64,000 nt of DNA from an uncultured Alphaproteobacteria bacterium (GTDB lineage Bacteria > Pseudomonadota > Alphaproteobacteria > Rs-D84). The notes beneath the pieces were generated by a model. It saw only the letters and a program-made list of their open reading frames with translations. It was not told the DNA's origin and did not search any database. A program made the position numbers and the translations under genes. The stretch is from contig CAKQGH010000001.1 in the NCBI GenBank assembly GCA_934232895.1, positions 62,001-126,000 on the forward strand, given 5' to 3'. Below, piece by piece: positions 1 to 8,074 of the stretch (the first letter of the stretch is position 1; each line of letters starts with the position of its first letter).

Positions 1-942
1 GATTTGGGTGGTCTGGAAAAATTTGATGAATTGCCACAAATGCAAACATCACCATCGGTCGCATATATTCCAATTCAAGAGGGCTGCAATCACTGTTGTA
101 CATACTGTATTGTGCCATATACACGCGGGCGCGAAATTTCACGTTCATTTAATGATGTTATGCGCGACACGGTTCACGCCGCGGAAACGGGCGCAATTGA
201 AATATGCTTTTTGGGACAAAATGTAAATGGATATAAATATACCGATGAAAACGGCAAGTTATGGCGACTGTCTGATTTAATTCATGCAACCGCAAAACTG
301 GATAATGTCAAACGCATTCGCTTTACATCCAGCTATCCAACCGAAATGACCGACGATTTGATTGAAATGTTTGCAATCGAACCGAAATTGTTGCCGTTTC
401 TGAATATGCCTATACAAAGCGGGTCGCCCGATGTATTAACAAGAATGAACCGCCCGTATTCGCTAAATCTATATATAGATATTATTGACAAATTGCGTGC
501 CGCACGACCAGATATTCAAATTTCCAGCGATTTTATTGTTGGGTTTCCCGGCGAAACCGACGACGATTTTGCACAAACAATGCAAATCGCAGAAAAGATT
601 AAATACATCAATTCATATTCTTTCAAATATTCGCCCCGCCCCCACACGGCGGCGGCCGTGATGCCAAATCAAATACCAGAACAGATAAAGGCCGCGCGTC
701 TGGCAAAACTGGACGGATATTTGAACGAAATTCAACGCACATTTAATGAAAGTTGCGTTGATAAAACATTTGAATGCCTGTGCGAGGGTCACGATAAAAC
801 TGGGCGCCATTTCATATACCGTACACCATACATGCAACAATGCATTGTTGATGCCCCGGGCGGCGACGCGCCAATAATGGCCAACATAAAAATCACCGCC
901 GCCAACAAGGCATCCCTGCGTGGTGAACTGGTCAAAGAATAA
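1..942 (+). CDS. miaB: tRNA-2-methylthio-N6-dimethylallyladenosine synthase MiaB, 5' truncated by window edge
   Basis: This radical-SAM methylthiotransferase adds a 2-methylthio group to (dimethylallyl)adenosine-37 of tRNA. The reading frame is open from base 1, so the N-terminal UPF0004 domain lies outside the window. The radical-SAM cluster motif CxxxCxxC (CNHCCTYC) is near nt 85-108 and is followed by the MiaB-type signature VPYTRGREISR. GQNVNGY and the FIVGFPGETDDDF segment are also typical, and a TRAM-like tail closes the protein. MiaB is preferred over MtaB because of the PYTRG..SR motif. The gene converges on the outer-membrane protein gene with only 3 nt between the two stops and no visible terminator. 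Confidence 0.93.
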   Translation, partial: DLGGLEKFDELPQMQTSPSVAYIPIQEGCNHCCTYCIVPYTRGREISRSFNDVMRDTVHAAETGAIEICFLGQNVNGYKYTDENGKLWRLSDLIHATAKLDNVKRIRFTSSYPTEMTDDLIEMFAIEPKLLPFLNMPIQSGSPDVLTRMNRPYSLNLYIDIIDKLRAARPDIQISSDFIVGFPGETDDDFAQTMQIAEKIKYINSYSFKYSPRPHTAAAVMPNQIPEQIKAARLAKLDGYLNEIQRTFNESCVDKTFECLCEGHDKTGRHFIYRTPYMQQCIVDAPGGDAPIMANIKITAANKASLRGELVKE

Positions 943-945
943 TAT

Positions 946-2487
946 TCAAAATGCAAACCGGGCGTTAAATGATATGCGGTACATTGTACCAAAATCTGTT
1001 GCGATAACGCCCAATTCGGCACCACCGCCGGCGGCATCAAATACCGACCAGGCATCAATATGTAATGCCGCGCCAACATCACCCGATGTTTCGGCACGCA
1101 TACGCAAACCATAATTGTATGTTAAATCATCCGTGCCGCCGTGCGTATCAATATCAACGCCTATGCCAGTGCTGCTTTTATTATCCGACTGGTGCGCCAC
1201 AACGGCCCGATCTATTCTGGCGCCCGCAAATGGCGTAAACACAAAATCACCATCCGGATTCAAATGAACACCAACATCAAATTGGCCATAAAAACTTTTA
1301 CCATTTGGGGCCGAACGCGTCTGGGCACCATCCATAACAAAATCTGATTCAAATGTGGCAAACGACGCTCCCATAATGCCACGCGCCATAAATTCGCCGT
1401 TGTCATATTCTGCGCCAATGTTTCCACCAACAAACGAACCCACAAAATCATTTATATCGTCCGACACATCAACCACGCCGGCATACCCCACAACACCAAC
1501 ATTCAAATTCTTTGTCAGGGCCGCCCCATACGACATACGCGCCGCATTTATATTTGTATCCGAATTTTTAATTACAATTGGCGCAATGGAAAAATCATTT
1601 ACGATGTTCAAATTAAACATTTCAAATTCATCGAACACCCGCACGGGATTCATCAAATTTATCGGATTCAACCGCACAGATTTTGCCACAATTCCGCGTA
1701 AAGTATCGATGTCTGTCGCACCATCCATTGCGGCCAACAATTTATCATGTGGCGACGCCGCGCGCACCGAATGCAGAAAATTCCCAGTATTTGAATCAAG
1801 TATTTTGCGATAGTCTGTTTCACGAACCGTTGTCACATACAGTTTATCATTTTCTATGTATGTTTTGATTGCCATCAATGGATTATCATTTGGCGCAATG
1901 ATTGTTGCAACACCGGTACCACCAATATTATCAATTAAGATGCCATTGGCCAAATCACGCAACGAATTTACATACAATTTTACATTGCCAATCAATTGTA
2001 TCACCGGCGCATCCACAATTGTGGAATCAATAACCAGCGATGAATTTTCCAAGATTATGCGACGGCTGGCGCCGCCAATTGAAACTATATCACCCAACGA
2101 TAACATTTCGGCATTGCGAACCAATATTGAATAATCAACATTAGTTTCTAAATTTTTTATGTCATCTGACGAATTTATCAATTGCGTCAAACGCGAATTT
2201 GCACCCAAATAAAAATCGGCATTCATTGTGCCACTGTTCTTGATGGTCAATGCCATACCATCGGCGACATGAATATTGCCCTGGAACAGGCCACGATTAT
2301 CAAATGTCAATGTTGAATCAATATATAAATCTGAAATATAAACACCAGCGCGCGGATCAATATACACATCGTCCGAAATATGATGTTCAAAAGGTATATG
2401 CATATCCCAATAAAACTGTTCTCCGTATGCCGCCGTCACCGACACCAGCATCGCAATGAAAATAAAGGCAATTTTTCCTATACACAT
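946..2487 (-). CDS. autotransporter-like outer-membrane protein
   Basis: A 513-residue protein with a signal peptide (about residues 1-22, ending near TAAYG). Residues about 25-260 are rich in short N/S/I/V strands, as in a beta-helical passenger. From about residue 300 there are alternating beta strands rich in Gly and aromatic residues, ending in ...SFNARFAF with the terminal Phe of BAM substrates. This is the layout of type V autotransporters: secreted passenger plus C-terminal beta-barrel. I do not recognise a specific passenger function and see no protease motif. Start: ATG at 2487, preceded by TTTCCTGTATG. The passenger is short for the family, so it may be a small adhesin or a non-secreted barrel protein. 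Confidence 0.6.
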   Translation of the reverse strand: MCIGKIAFIFIAMLVSVTAAYGEQFYWDMHIPFEHHISDDVYIDPRAGVYISDLYIDSTLTFDNRGLFQGNIHVADGMALTIKNSGTMNADFYLGANSRLTQLINSSDDIKNLETNVDYSILVRNAEMLSLGDIVSIGGASRRIILENSSLVIDSTIVDAPVIQLIGNVKLYVNSLRDLANGILIDNIGGTGVATIIAPNDNPLMAIKTYIENDKLYVTTVRETDYRKILDSNTGNFLHSVRAASPHDKLLAAMDGATDIDTLRGIVAKSVRLNPINLMNPVRVFDEFEMFNLNIVNDFSIAPIVIKNSDTNINAARMSYGAALTKNLNVGVVGYAGVVDVSDDINDFVGSFVGGNIGAEYDNGEFMARGIMGASFATFESDFVMDGAQTRSAPNGKSFYGQFDVGVHLNPDGDFVFTPFAGARIDRAVVAHQSDNKSSTGIGVDIDTHGGTDDLTYNYGLRMRAETSGDVGAALHIDAWSVFDAAGGGAELGVIATDFGTMYRISFNARFAF

Positions 2488-2524
2488 ACAGGAAATTTAG
2501 CATATATGAAATATTTCTTACAAT

Positions 2525-2552
2525 AAAAAAGCAACCCGGGGGTACCCCCGGG
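2525..2552 (-). terminator. Rho-independent terminator of the lipoprotein gene
   Basis: A perfect 18-nt palindrome (CCCGGGGGTACCCCCGGG, 2535-2552) is followed on the minus strand by TTGCTTTTTTATTG. It lies 33 nt past the stop of the lipoprotein gene. Confidence 0.85.
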
Positions 2553-2584
2553 CGCCAGATTCATGAACAAATAACAATTAGTTT

Positions 2585-3124
2585 TTACATTTTAGAAATG
2601 TTGCCAATGGTGCCCCATGCGGCCTTGTACCCGCCATCGCGTGTCAGATACAATTTTGCATTGTTCAACTGTTTGGCGGTCAACCCACGAATCATAAATG
2701 TTTCTTGCAGTTGGCCGGCCTTGTCTATGCGCAACGTTGGCAAAGTTATCGGCATAGCCGCATTGTCACAGCACATACCACTGGTGCATGGGTTGCATTG
2801 GTGTATACGCATCGTGTATGTCACGCCCGGACGCAGATCTTGCAAATCTGTTTCCATTTTCAAACCAGCATCTGTTTCCGTAAATTTAATATGCCCCATT
2901 GCTGATTCACCACCGCGGCTGCTGTGTGTGAACATTTTTGCCGCAACGCGATTAACCGCTGCATCTTCGTATGTCTGATAGAACATAACGGTTTCAGCCG
3001 GTTTGTTGTGTGCCGGATGATGCTTTGCTTTTTTATTGCCGCACATACCCGCGCATCCTGACAATATTGCCGCCATGCCAATCACAGATGACATAACAAA
3101 CACTTTTTTCATCATGTCTTTCAT
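2585..3124 (-). CDS. lipoprotein with weak resemblance to Cu/Zn superoxide dismutase fold
   Basis: A 179-residue protein with a lipoprotein signal (lipobox LSGC, Cys at about residue 24). The segment MGHIKFTETDAGLKMETDL...LRPGVTYTMRIHQ follows the strand pattern of SodC/CHRD-like proteins (GxVxFxxxxxGLxxxxxLxxLxPGxHxFHIH). The first copper ligand of the HxH pair is Arg here, and the usual C-terminal catalytic Arg region is not evident, so superoxide dismutase activity is unlikely. An unusual Cys-rich patch, CNPCTSGMCC, follows. Start chosen at 3124 because AAGGAGA stands 6 nt before this ATG. It may be an envelope metal-binding protein. The fold assignment is tentative. Confidence 0.5.
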   Translation of the reverse strand: MKDMMKKVFVMSSVIGMAAILSGCAGMCGNKKAKHHPAHNKPAETVMFYQTYEDAAVNRVAAKMFTHSSRGGESAMGHIKFTETDAGLKMETDLQDLRPGVTYTMRIHQCNPCTSGMCCDNAAMPITLPTLRIDKAGQLQETFMIRGLTAKQLNNAKLYLTRDGGYKAAWGTIGNISKM

Positions 3125-3212
3125 AAACGTCTCCTTTTTCCTTTGGTTTACACGCCGAATTGTATATTATTTTTATACACTTTTCGCCAGGTATGATTAC
3201 CTAGGAATCCCA

Positions 3213-3232
3213 GGAAACAATGCACATAGCGC
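3213..3232. repeat. 20-nt dispersed repeat, copy 1
   Basis: GGAAACAATGCACATAGCGC occurs here and again, identically, at 5511-5530. Both copies lie just downstream of a minus-strand gene and both are preceded, in that direction, by a T-rich tract. Confidence 0.7.
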
Positions 3233-3237
3233 GTTTT

Positions 3238-3675
3238 TTATATCACGCGTTTAATGTGCAACAATGCGCGCACGGCAAACGGCATCGCGACCAAGTTTTG
3301 CAATAAAAACGCGGCAATATAATTACGCGGAAACGCGACCAGATATTGCAATAAATTTATCATATGCCCTGTTTCAATAATTGGCGCAATAAATGTCATT
3401 GTTCCCGCCATACAGGCCGTCATAATAAACGGCGTATATTTCATTAAACCAAATCGCATCACCGTATGATGCACCAACGGCACAACAATAAAAAAATTCA
3501 ACAAAACGGCAAAGGCATATATCGGCACAAACCCGCGACAAAATGTCGACACATTCAATGCCCCATGAATCCACAGGTTCAGCCCCATCATACCGATAAC
3601 CATAATAAAACTGTTGGCCAGGCAAAAAATAACCGATTCGGTTTTTGTTTCCGGTCTGATATGTACACTACTCAT
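3238..3675 (-). CDS. small four-helix membrane protein (DUF2798-like)
   Basis: About 145 residues with four hydrophobic segments: VIFCLANSFIMVIGMMGLNLW, FVPIYAFAVLLNFFIVVPLV, FIMTACMAGTMTFIAPII and the C-terminal NYIAAFLLQNLVAMPFAVRAL. The arrangement, and the F...NSxxMVxxMxxxN pattern at the start, are like DUF2798 family inner-membrane proteins, whose function is unknown. The start is placed at ATG 3675, not 54 nt upstream, because TGGGGT precedes it at a suitable distance and the extra residues do not look structured. Monocistronic; no hairpin terminator is seen after its stop, only the 20-nt repeat. Confidence 0.55.
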   Translation of the reverse strand: MSSVHIRPETKTESVIFCLANSFIMVIGMMGLNLWIHGALNVSTFCRGFVPIYAFAVLLNFFIVVPLVHHTVMRFGLMKYTPFIMTACMAGTMTFIAPIIETGHMINLLQYLVAFPRNYIAAFLLQNLVAMPFAVRALLHIKRVI

Positions 3676-3800
3676 TTTTATACCCCATAAAAAACAGTGC
3701 CGCCAACTGGACTTATGTGTTGATGGCACTGCGCGTTGTTATTGTTTCTTGAAATTTGCGTTGGGCATTATAAATACAAATCTGCCCCGGGTCAAGTTTT

Positions 3801-5429
3801 TCAACTGTGCAATTTCAAGAAAGATTTTAATAATGTTCGTGGCGAATATTGATGTTTATTTATCGGTGTTAAATCTTTATCAATTCCCATCAGATAATAC
3901 ACCGCCCGCTGTGCGGCACGTACAGAATATTCCATGGTGAAAACCACATCGTCTGGCTGCTCGGCGAACTGGCTGACAAATGCAAAGTTTTCATACCCAT
4001 GTGGATTCACATCTGGGCGGTCACCCGGGCGCCGCGGTTGGAATTGCGAATTGATATACGGCATAATGCATGTACGACAAATGACACCACGCATCATATC
4101 CGCCTGCTGCTTTTTAGGCACATGTAAATGCCCCATCAATTCGGTCATTATTTCGCGACCAGTACATTTGTACATCGGCTTTTTGACATAATCACCATCA
4201 ACAAACATATTCAAAGAATATCCCCAAAATATATTTGTATCGGCTGGCTGATTTTTGAAATGTGGTTGGCGCGCAACAACAATAGACAGGCGCCACGCCG
4301 ATTCGCGGAATGTCAGCAATGCCCCGCCACCCGGATGATTTGTGGTGAATTTTTGAATATATCCCAATACATCGGGGTTGTTATTTATAGTTGTCGTAAA
4401 TGACATCCACATACTTTCATCGGGACGGCCACAAAATACATCTGGGTCGCCAAATTCCGGTCGACCGCGCGCAATACGGCGCCACAGTTCGAACGATGGT
4501 GCCGTTTTATCACGATTGTATTTCGCAACTGTGTCGGTGGTGGCCTCGTCCGAATTATCGGTCATACAACCATTAGTAAACAAAACTATGTCGGTTGGTT
4601 TTACCTTTATTGTGCGTTCTTTGCCGCCCTTTTCTGTGTATAGAATTTTATCAGCAACATTATTTCCCGATTTATCGGTCACAAAGTTTATGTCTGTCAC
4701 GGTTGTGTTTAATGAAATCTGCACACCATGCTGGGTCAACCATTCTGATATTGGACGAACAACCGAATCATATTGATTAAACGCCGTACGCGCGACACCC
4801 GCCAATGTGTGTATACGCGGGAATTCATGCATAAAGCGCAACATATACCGACGCAATTCCGCCGCACTGGACCACGGTTGAAACGCAAATGTCGTTTGCC
4901 ACATCAACCAGAAATTAGTATTGAAAAAATGCTTGCCAAAAACCTCGTCAATGCGTTTGGCGCCCAGTGATTCCTCGCTTTCCATCAGAATCAGTTTTTC
5001 CATATCCAATCTGTCAGATGTGGAAAATCCCATGCGCGTCACATTAACTTTGGACCCATCGGCGTTTACCAACCGCGCACGCGAATGCGTTTTGAATTCG
5101 TCATTAAAATTCAAAAACTCACGTTCCATATCCATCCCATCAAATTCAATAGACGGAACCGCACTTATCATATCTTGGAAACATTCGTATGTCGGAATGT
5201 TTAACATTCGGCCACCGCGTATCATATATCCACGACGGGCGTCACCGGAACCATCCAAACTGCCCCCGGCAACAGGCAATGTTTCCAATATGTGAATATT
5301 TTTGCCCGGCACATGCGCATCGCGAATTAAATAAACCGATGCCGCCAATGCCCCAATACCGCCGCCCACGATATATACATTTGTATCGGACGCACGACGC
5401 TTTATTAAACTTTTTCCTGTTTTTGCCAT
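3801..5429 (-). CDS. ohyA: oleate hydratase family flavoprotein (myosin-cross-reactive antigen), variant active site
   Basis: A 542-residue FAD enzyme family that adds water to the double bond of unsaturated fatty acids (oleate to 10-hydroxystearate). The N-terminal Rossmann motif is VYIVGGGIGALAASVYLI (residues about 18-35), followed by the family patterns GGSLDGSG, RGGRML, FWLMWQTTFAFQPW and the C-terminal CRTCIMPYI. Most members carry a catalytic Glu in RGGREM; here that position is Met (RGGRMLN). As I recall, a Rhodococcus-type subfamily has the same change and is active, so this is probably a functional variant rather than a dead enzyme. Start ATG 5429 has a strong AGGGGGAT site 7 nt upstream. 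Soluble or peripheral; likely detoxifies host or dietary fatty acids. Confidence 0.88.
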   Translation of the reverse strand: MAKTGKSLIKRRASDTNVYIVGGGIGALAASVYLIRDAHVPGKNIHILETLPVAGGSLDGSGDARRGYMIRGGRMLNIPTYECFQDMISAVPSIEFDGMDMEREFLNFNDEFKTHSRARLVNADGSKVNVTRMGFSTSDRLDMEKLILMESEESLGAKRIDEVFGKHFFNTNFWLMWQTTFAFQPWSSAAELRRYMLRFMHEFPRIHTLAGVARTAFNQYDSVVRPISEWLTQHGVQISLNTTVTDINFVTDKSGNNVADKILYTEKGGKERTIKVKPTDIVLFTNGCMTDNSDEATTDTVAKYNRDKTAPSFELWRRIARGRPEFGDPDVFCGRPDESMWMSFTTTINNNPDVLGYIQKFTTNHPGGGALLTFRESAWRLSIVVARQPHFKNQPADTNIFWGYSLNMFVDGDYVKKPMYKCTGREIMTELMGHLHVPKKQQADMMRGVICRTCIMPYINSQFQPRRPGDRPDVNPHGYENFAFVSQFAEQPDDVVFTMEYSVRAAQRAVYYLMGIDKDLTPINKHQYSPRTLLKSFLKLHS

Positions 5430-5510
5430 AATATATCCCCCTTGGTTTTATCAAAATAATAACAATTCATTCATTACATTATCCACAGGATACAAATCAT
5501 AAAAAACACC

Positions 5511-5530
5511 GGAAACAATGCACATAGCGC
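5511..5530. repeat. 20-nt dispersed repeat, copy 2
   Basis: Exact copy of the 20-mer at 3213-3232, located between the T-tract of the next gene's terminator and the oleate hydratase promoter region. Confidence 0.7.
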
Positions 5531-5531
5531 A

Positions 5532-5560
5532 TAAAAACACCCGCAACAATGCGGGTGTTT
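5532..5560 (-). terminator. terminator of the outer-membrane barrel gene
   Basis: Stem AAACACCCGC / GCGGGTGTTT (5535-5544 with 5551-5560), six-base loop, followed on the minus strand by a TTTTTAT tract. Confidence 0.85.
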
Positions 5561-5579
5561 TCGGCGCAAGATATTTATA

Positions 5580-6188
5580 TCAGAACATAAATCTGATACC
5601 AACATCGCCACCAAAATTATGCAGACCGGAATTGACATCCGCGTATGTATAACGTGCTGCAATATCAACAGCAAAGTAATCCATTTCGAATGTCATACCC
5701 AATGTTCCCATTGCGGCAACACTGCCACGGCTTTGGTGATGATCCGCAACCGCTGGGACTTTACGAGTGACTTCCGAGAACGCAGCACCAACGCCCAATC
5801 CGACGAACGGGCGAACGATGTGGTAATCACCGAATTCCCAGTACGAATTCATCAACAATGTCTGCAATTTTGCATCAATGTCTACCTGGGTATTCGTACC
5901 AAAAGTATCATTGTCTTTGGCTTTGCTGAATATAGACCATTCGATTTCGCTGCGAACGGTATCACAAATTTCCAAACCCAACGCGGCGCGGCCCTGGAAT
6001 TCCATATCGGTCATGGATTCTTTGCGGTTGTTAAAGCTATAATTCAAATTGGTATACCCCAAACCACCACGCATTGCAATGTATGGATTCAAACCAAACA
6101 TCTGCCAATCGCTGTCCTGTTTATGTGTACCTGCGAATGCCGGGCACGCAATCAACACAGCCAGTGTCGATATAACTATTTTTTTCAT
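5580..6188 (-). CDS. small outer-membrane beta-barrel protein
   Basis: A 202-residue protein with a cleavable signal peptide (MKKIVISTLAVLIACPAFA, residues 1-19). Amphipathic strands with Gly/Tyr/Phe follow (ALRGGLGYTNLNYSF-like, YHIVRPFVGLGVGAAF, FAVDIAARYTYADV) and the protein ends in GIRFMF, with a C-terminal Phe for BAM recognition. The size and pattern match eight-stranded OmpA/Opa-like barrels (the outer-membrane beta-barrel domain common in alphaproteobacteria). Function beyond a surface barrel cannot be assigned. Start at 6188 has AAAGGAGA 5 nt upstream. A consensus promoter lies 25-50 nt upstream, suggesting strong expression. Confidence 0.75.
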   Translation of the reverse strand: MKKIVISTLAVLIACPAFAGTHKQDSDWQMFGLNPYIAMRGGLGYTNLNYSFNNRKESMTDMEFQGRAALGLEICDTVRSEIEWSIFSKAKDNDTFGTNTQVDIDAKLQTLLMNSYWEFGDYHIVRPFVGLGVGAAFSEVTRKVPAVADHHQSRGSVAAMGTLGMTFEMDYFAVDIAARYTYADVNSGLHNFGGDVGIRFMF

Positions 6189-6210
6189 GTTTTCTCCTTT
6201 TATGTTTTAT

Positions 6211-6239
6211 TTGTTAAAAACAGTTTCATGTCATGTCAA
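6211..6239 (-). promoter_or_regulatory. sigma-70-type promoter of the outer-membrane barrel gene
   Basis: Minus strand: -35 TTGACA (6239-6234), 17-nt spacer, -10 TAACAA (6216-6211). The perfect -35 and ideal spacing sit about 23 nt before the start codon. Confidence 0.6.
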
Positions 6240-6291
6240 CACTTTGATTGTATCAAACAAAAAAGCATCTTTGCATAGGTATGGATTCCAC

Positions 6292-6318
6292 ATAAAAAAT
6301 CCGCCATACGGCGGATTT
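6292..6318 (-). terminator. terminator of the TetR/methyltransferase operon
   Basis: Stem AAATCCGCC / GGCGGATTT (6297-6305 with 6310-6318), four-base loop, T-run on the minus strand. It begins 2 nt past the methyltransferase stop. Confidence 0.87.
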
Positions 6319-6320
6319 AC

Positions 6321-7040
6321 TTACTTTTTCCGTAATACAATTTTTATAAAATTAAAATACTTGCCGGCACCGGCATTCATTGACAGCCTGTCATGCACCG
6401 CATATTCATTATCTTGCTGCAACCAATCAGCCCAAACATTTTCGTTGCTGACCATTTCTGATATTTCTATCAATTCTGCACCGCGTGATGCGGAAACAAT
6501 ACCACGCCAATAATCTATGTCACGCATATATGCCAATTGTTCTGGCGTCCACGACAATAACATTTCTGGTGGATAATTACCATCTGGGAAATCGTGTTTC
6601 AGTCCCGGAATTGCAATATAAATATACCCACCAGATTTTACATACGGCAATAACTTATCATCCAAATATGCACTGTCGCGGCCAAAATAGTTATACGAAT
6701 CAACCGACACCACCGCATCAAAAAAACCCCGTTCAAATGGCAACTCCGTTGCGTCGGCTCGAACAGCGATGATTTGGTTTTCGGCCAACCCATACGACGC
6801 AAAAAATGCCTGATTATCTTCGGGCTTGCTCCATAAATCCGCCGCATATACATGAAAACCATATTCGCGTGCAATAAACAAACTGGTCACACCCATACCA
6901 CTGCCCAAATCGCATACGCGCGAATGCGGCGCAATCAAATTGTCATTTAATAATTCCTCGGTCAGTTTAATAGGATTCGGCCCCATAATTTTACTGACGA
7001 TTTCCGGCGTATTATAACGCTGGCTTTTAATGTATTTCAT
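6321..7040 (-). CDS. SAM-dependent class I methyltransferase
   Basis: A 239-residue protein with a Rossmann methyltransferase core. Motif I is VCDLGSGMGVTSLF (residues about 42-55), an acidic residue at the end of strand 2 is in YAADLW, a post-II motif is VRADATELPF, and motif IV is FDAVVSVDSYNYFG. It resembles small-molecule or cyclopropane-synthase-like methyltransferases (Methyltransf_11/25). The substrate cannot be deduced. Its start overlaps the end of the TetR gene by 14 nt, so the two are cotranscribed and probably translationally coupled. By analogy with other tetR-adjacent enzymes it may modify or detoxify the ligand sensed by the regulator, which is inference. Confidence 0.75.
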   Translation of the reverse strand: MKYIKSQRYNTPEIVSKIMGPNPIKLTEELLNDNLIAPHSRVCDLGSGMGVTSLFIAREYGFHVYAADLWSKPEDNQAFFASYGLAENQIIAVRADATELPFERGFFDAVVSVDSYNYFGRDSAYLDDKLLPYVKSGGYIYIAIPGLKHDFPDGNYPPEMLLSWTPEQLAYMRDIDYWRGIVSASRGAELIEISEMVSNENVWADWLQQDNEYAVHDRLSMNAGAGKYFNFIKIVLRKK

Positions 7041-7617
7041 TTTGTACCCTTTGTATAAAGTTATCTATCTGCGTATGAATTTGCGACGCAACAACGGCTT
7101 TACCCTTTGCATTGTCATACAGGTCATACCCCATACGCAAAATTCCAAAAAACGCCGCCGCGCGCCCCCACGCAGCATCTGCATTACCGATGATTGCCGC
7201 AAAAATACCGGCGGTGTATTCAACTGGCCCCACCCCAAAATATTGATGGTATATGCGACGCATACGCGGTGATTTGTATTGTTGTATCGTCATCATTTGG
7301 CGAAAAGCAACCGCAAATTTGTCACGCGTCCAAAAATCAAACATAGCGTGTGAAAATTCGGAAAACGCCGTCAAAGCCGCCGTACCACCAGATGCCGCAT
7401 CGGGCATTGCAAAACGCGCGGTAAATTCCGCATCACGCGTTGCCATATAATCAGTAATAGAATCAAAAATATCTTGTTTATTTTTGAAATGTTTATATAT
7501 GGAACTTTTAACCATCCCCAGATTATCGGTAATTTGTTCCAGCGACACCGCATCAAAACCATGCGTTGCAAACATCTGCAACGCCGCCAACAAAATATCA
7601 CTGCGCGAATTTTTCAT
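7027..7617 (-). CDS. TetR/AcrR family transcriptional regulator
   Basis: A 196-residue one-component regulator. The N-terminal TetR helix-turn-helix domain (residues about 6-52) reads ILLAALQMFATHGFDAVSLEQI...GMVKSSIYKHFKNKQDIF, an almost textbook match. The C-terminal ligand domain is helical and divergent. The first gene of a two-gene operon with the methyltransferase. An inverted repeat immediately upstream is the expected autoregulatory operator. Start ATG 7617 is supported by the domain beginning. Confidence 0.9.
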   Translation of the reverse strand: MKNSRSDILLAALQMFATHGFDAVSLEQITDNLGMVKSSIYKHFKNKQDIFDSITDYMATRDAEFTARFAMPDAASGGTAALTAFSEFSHAMFDFWTRDKFAVAFRQMMTIQQYKSPRMRRIYHQYFGVGPVEYTAGIFAAIIGNADAAWGRAAAFFGILRMGYDLYDNAKGKAVVASQIHTQIDNFIQRVQNEIH

Positions 7618-7632
7618 ATTTTATTCCTTTGA

Positions 7633-7646
7633 TGAACGACCGTTCA
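7633..7646. promoter_or_regulatory. probable TetR-family operator
   Basis: TGAACG-AC-CGTTCA, two perfect 6-nt inverted half sites around a 2-nt centre, 16 nt upstream of the tetR start. Similar palindromes (TGAAC...GTTCA) are typical AcrR/TetR operators. Confidence 0.65.
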
Positions 7647-7686
7647 CTTTTTATCAGAATAAAATCATATTGTCAATAAAAATACG

Positions 7687-7968
7687 CTATGAAATTTTCG
7701 CGCCCAATTTTATTTTCCACACACACGGTAAATTCAAATCGTTTCTCGCGGTCGTTTGGGAAACATCACTGATTGCAAATTCTATGGTGCGCGCCGTGTA
7801 TCCGCGATGGAACACCACATGGTACCGCGCGCCCGAACCAATATCGTGCGCAACGCGCCCCAACCTGTCATTCCAATATTGTTTACATTCGCGATATTCC
7901 GATGTTTTATCACCACGCGCAATCGCGTCATACCACCGCCCCGCCAAAACCAAATGCAATTTTTTCAT
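7687..7968 (-). CDS. ASCH-domain protein
   Basis: A 93-residue protein starting MKKLHLVLAGRWYDAIARGDKTSEYRE, with YHVVFHRGYTARTIEFAI in the middle. This is the compact ASCH fold (PUA-like beta-barrel): an N-terminal strand plus helix ending in K..EYR, then V.F..GY. ASCH proteins are thought to bind RNA, and some are nucleotide/nucleoside hydrolases (YqfB type); no catalytic assignment is made here. The start was moved to ATG 7968, since the nine upstream residues do not fit the domain. Monocistronic, facing the same way as the tetR operon but separated from it by 69 nt. Confidence 0.7.
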   Translation of the reverse strand: MKKLHLVLAGRWYDAIARGDKTSEYRECKQYWNDRLGRVAHDIGSGARYHVVFHRGYTARTIEFAISDVSQTTARNDLNLPCVWKIKLGAKIS

Positions 7969-8000
7969 ACAAATATTATAGCAGACAACACACATAATTA

Positions 8001-8024
8001 AAAACGGGGCAATGCCCCATTTTT
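8001..8024. terminator. bidirectional hairpin terminator
   Basis: GGGGC-AAT-GCCCC stem (8006-8018) flanked by an A-tract on the left and a T-tract on the right. On the minus strand it ends the 9030-8075 operon. The same hairpin core recurs at 52601 and 58161. Confidence 0.8.
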
Positions 8025-8074
8025 AATTTTCTAATTTTTCTTCTTCAATACTCTTTACCACCTTGCCACAGATT

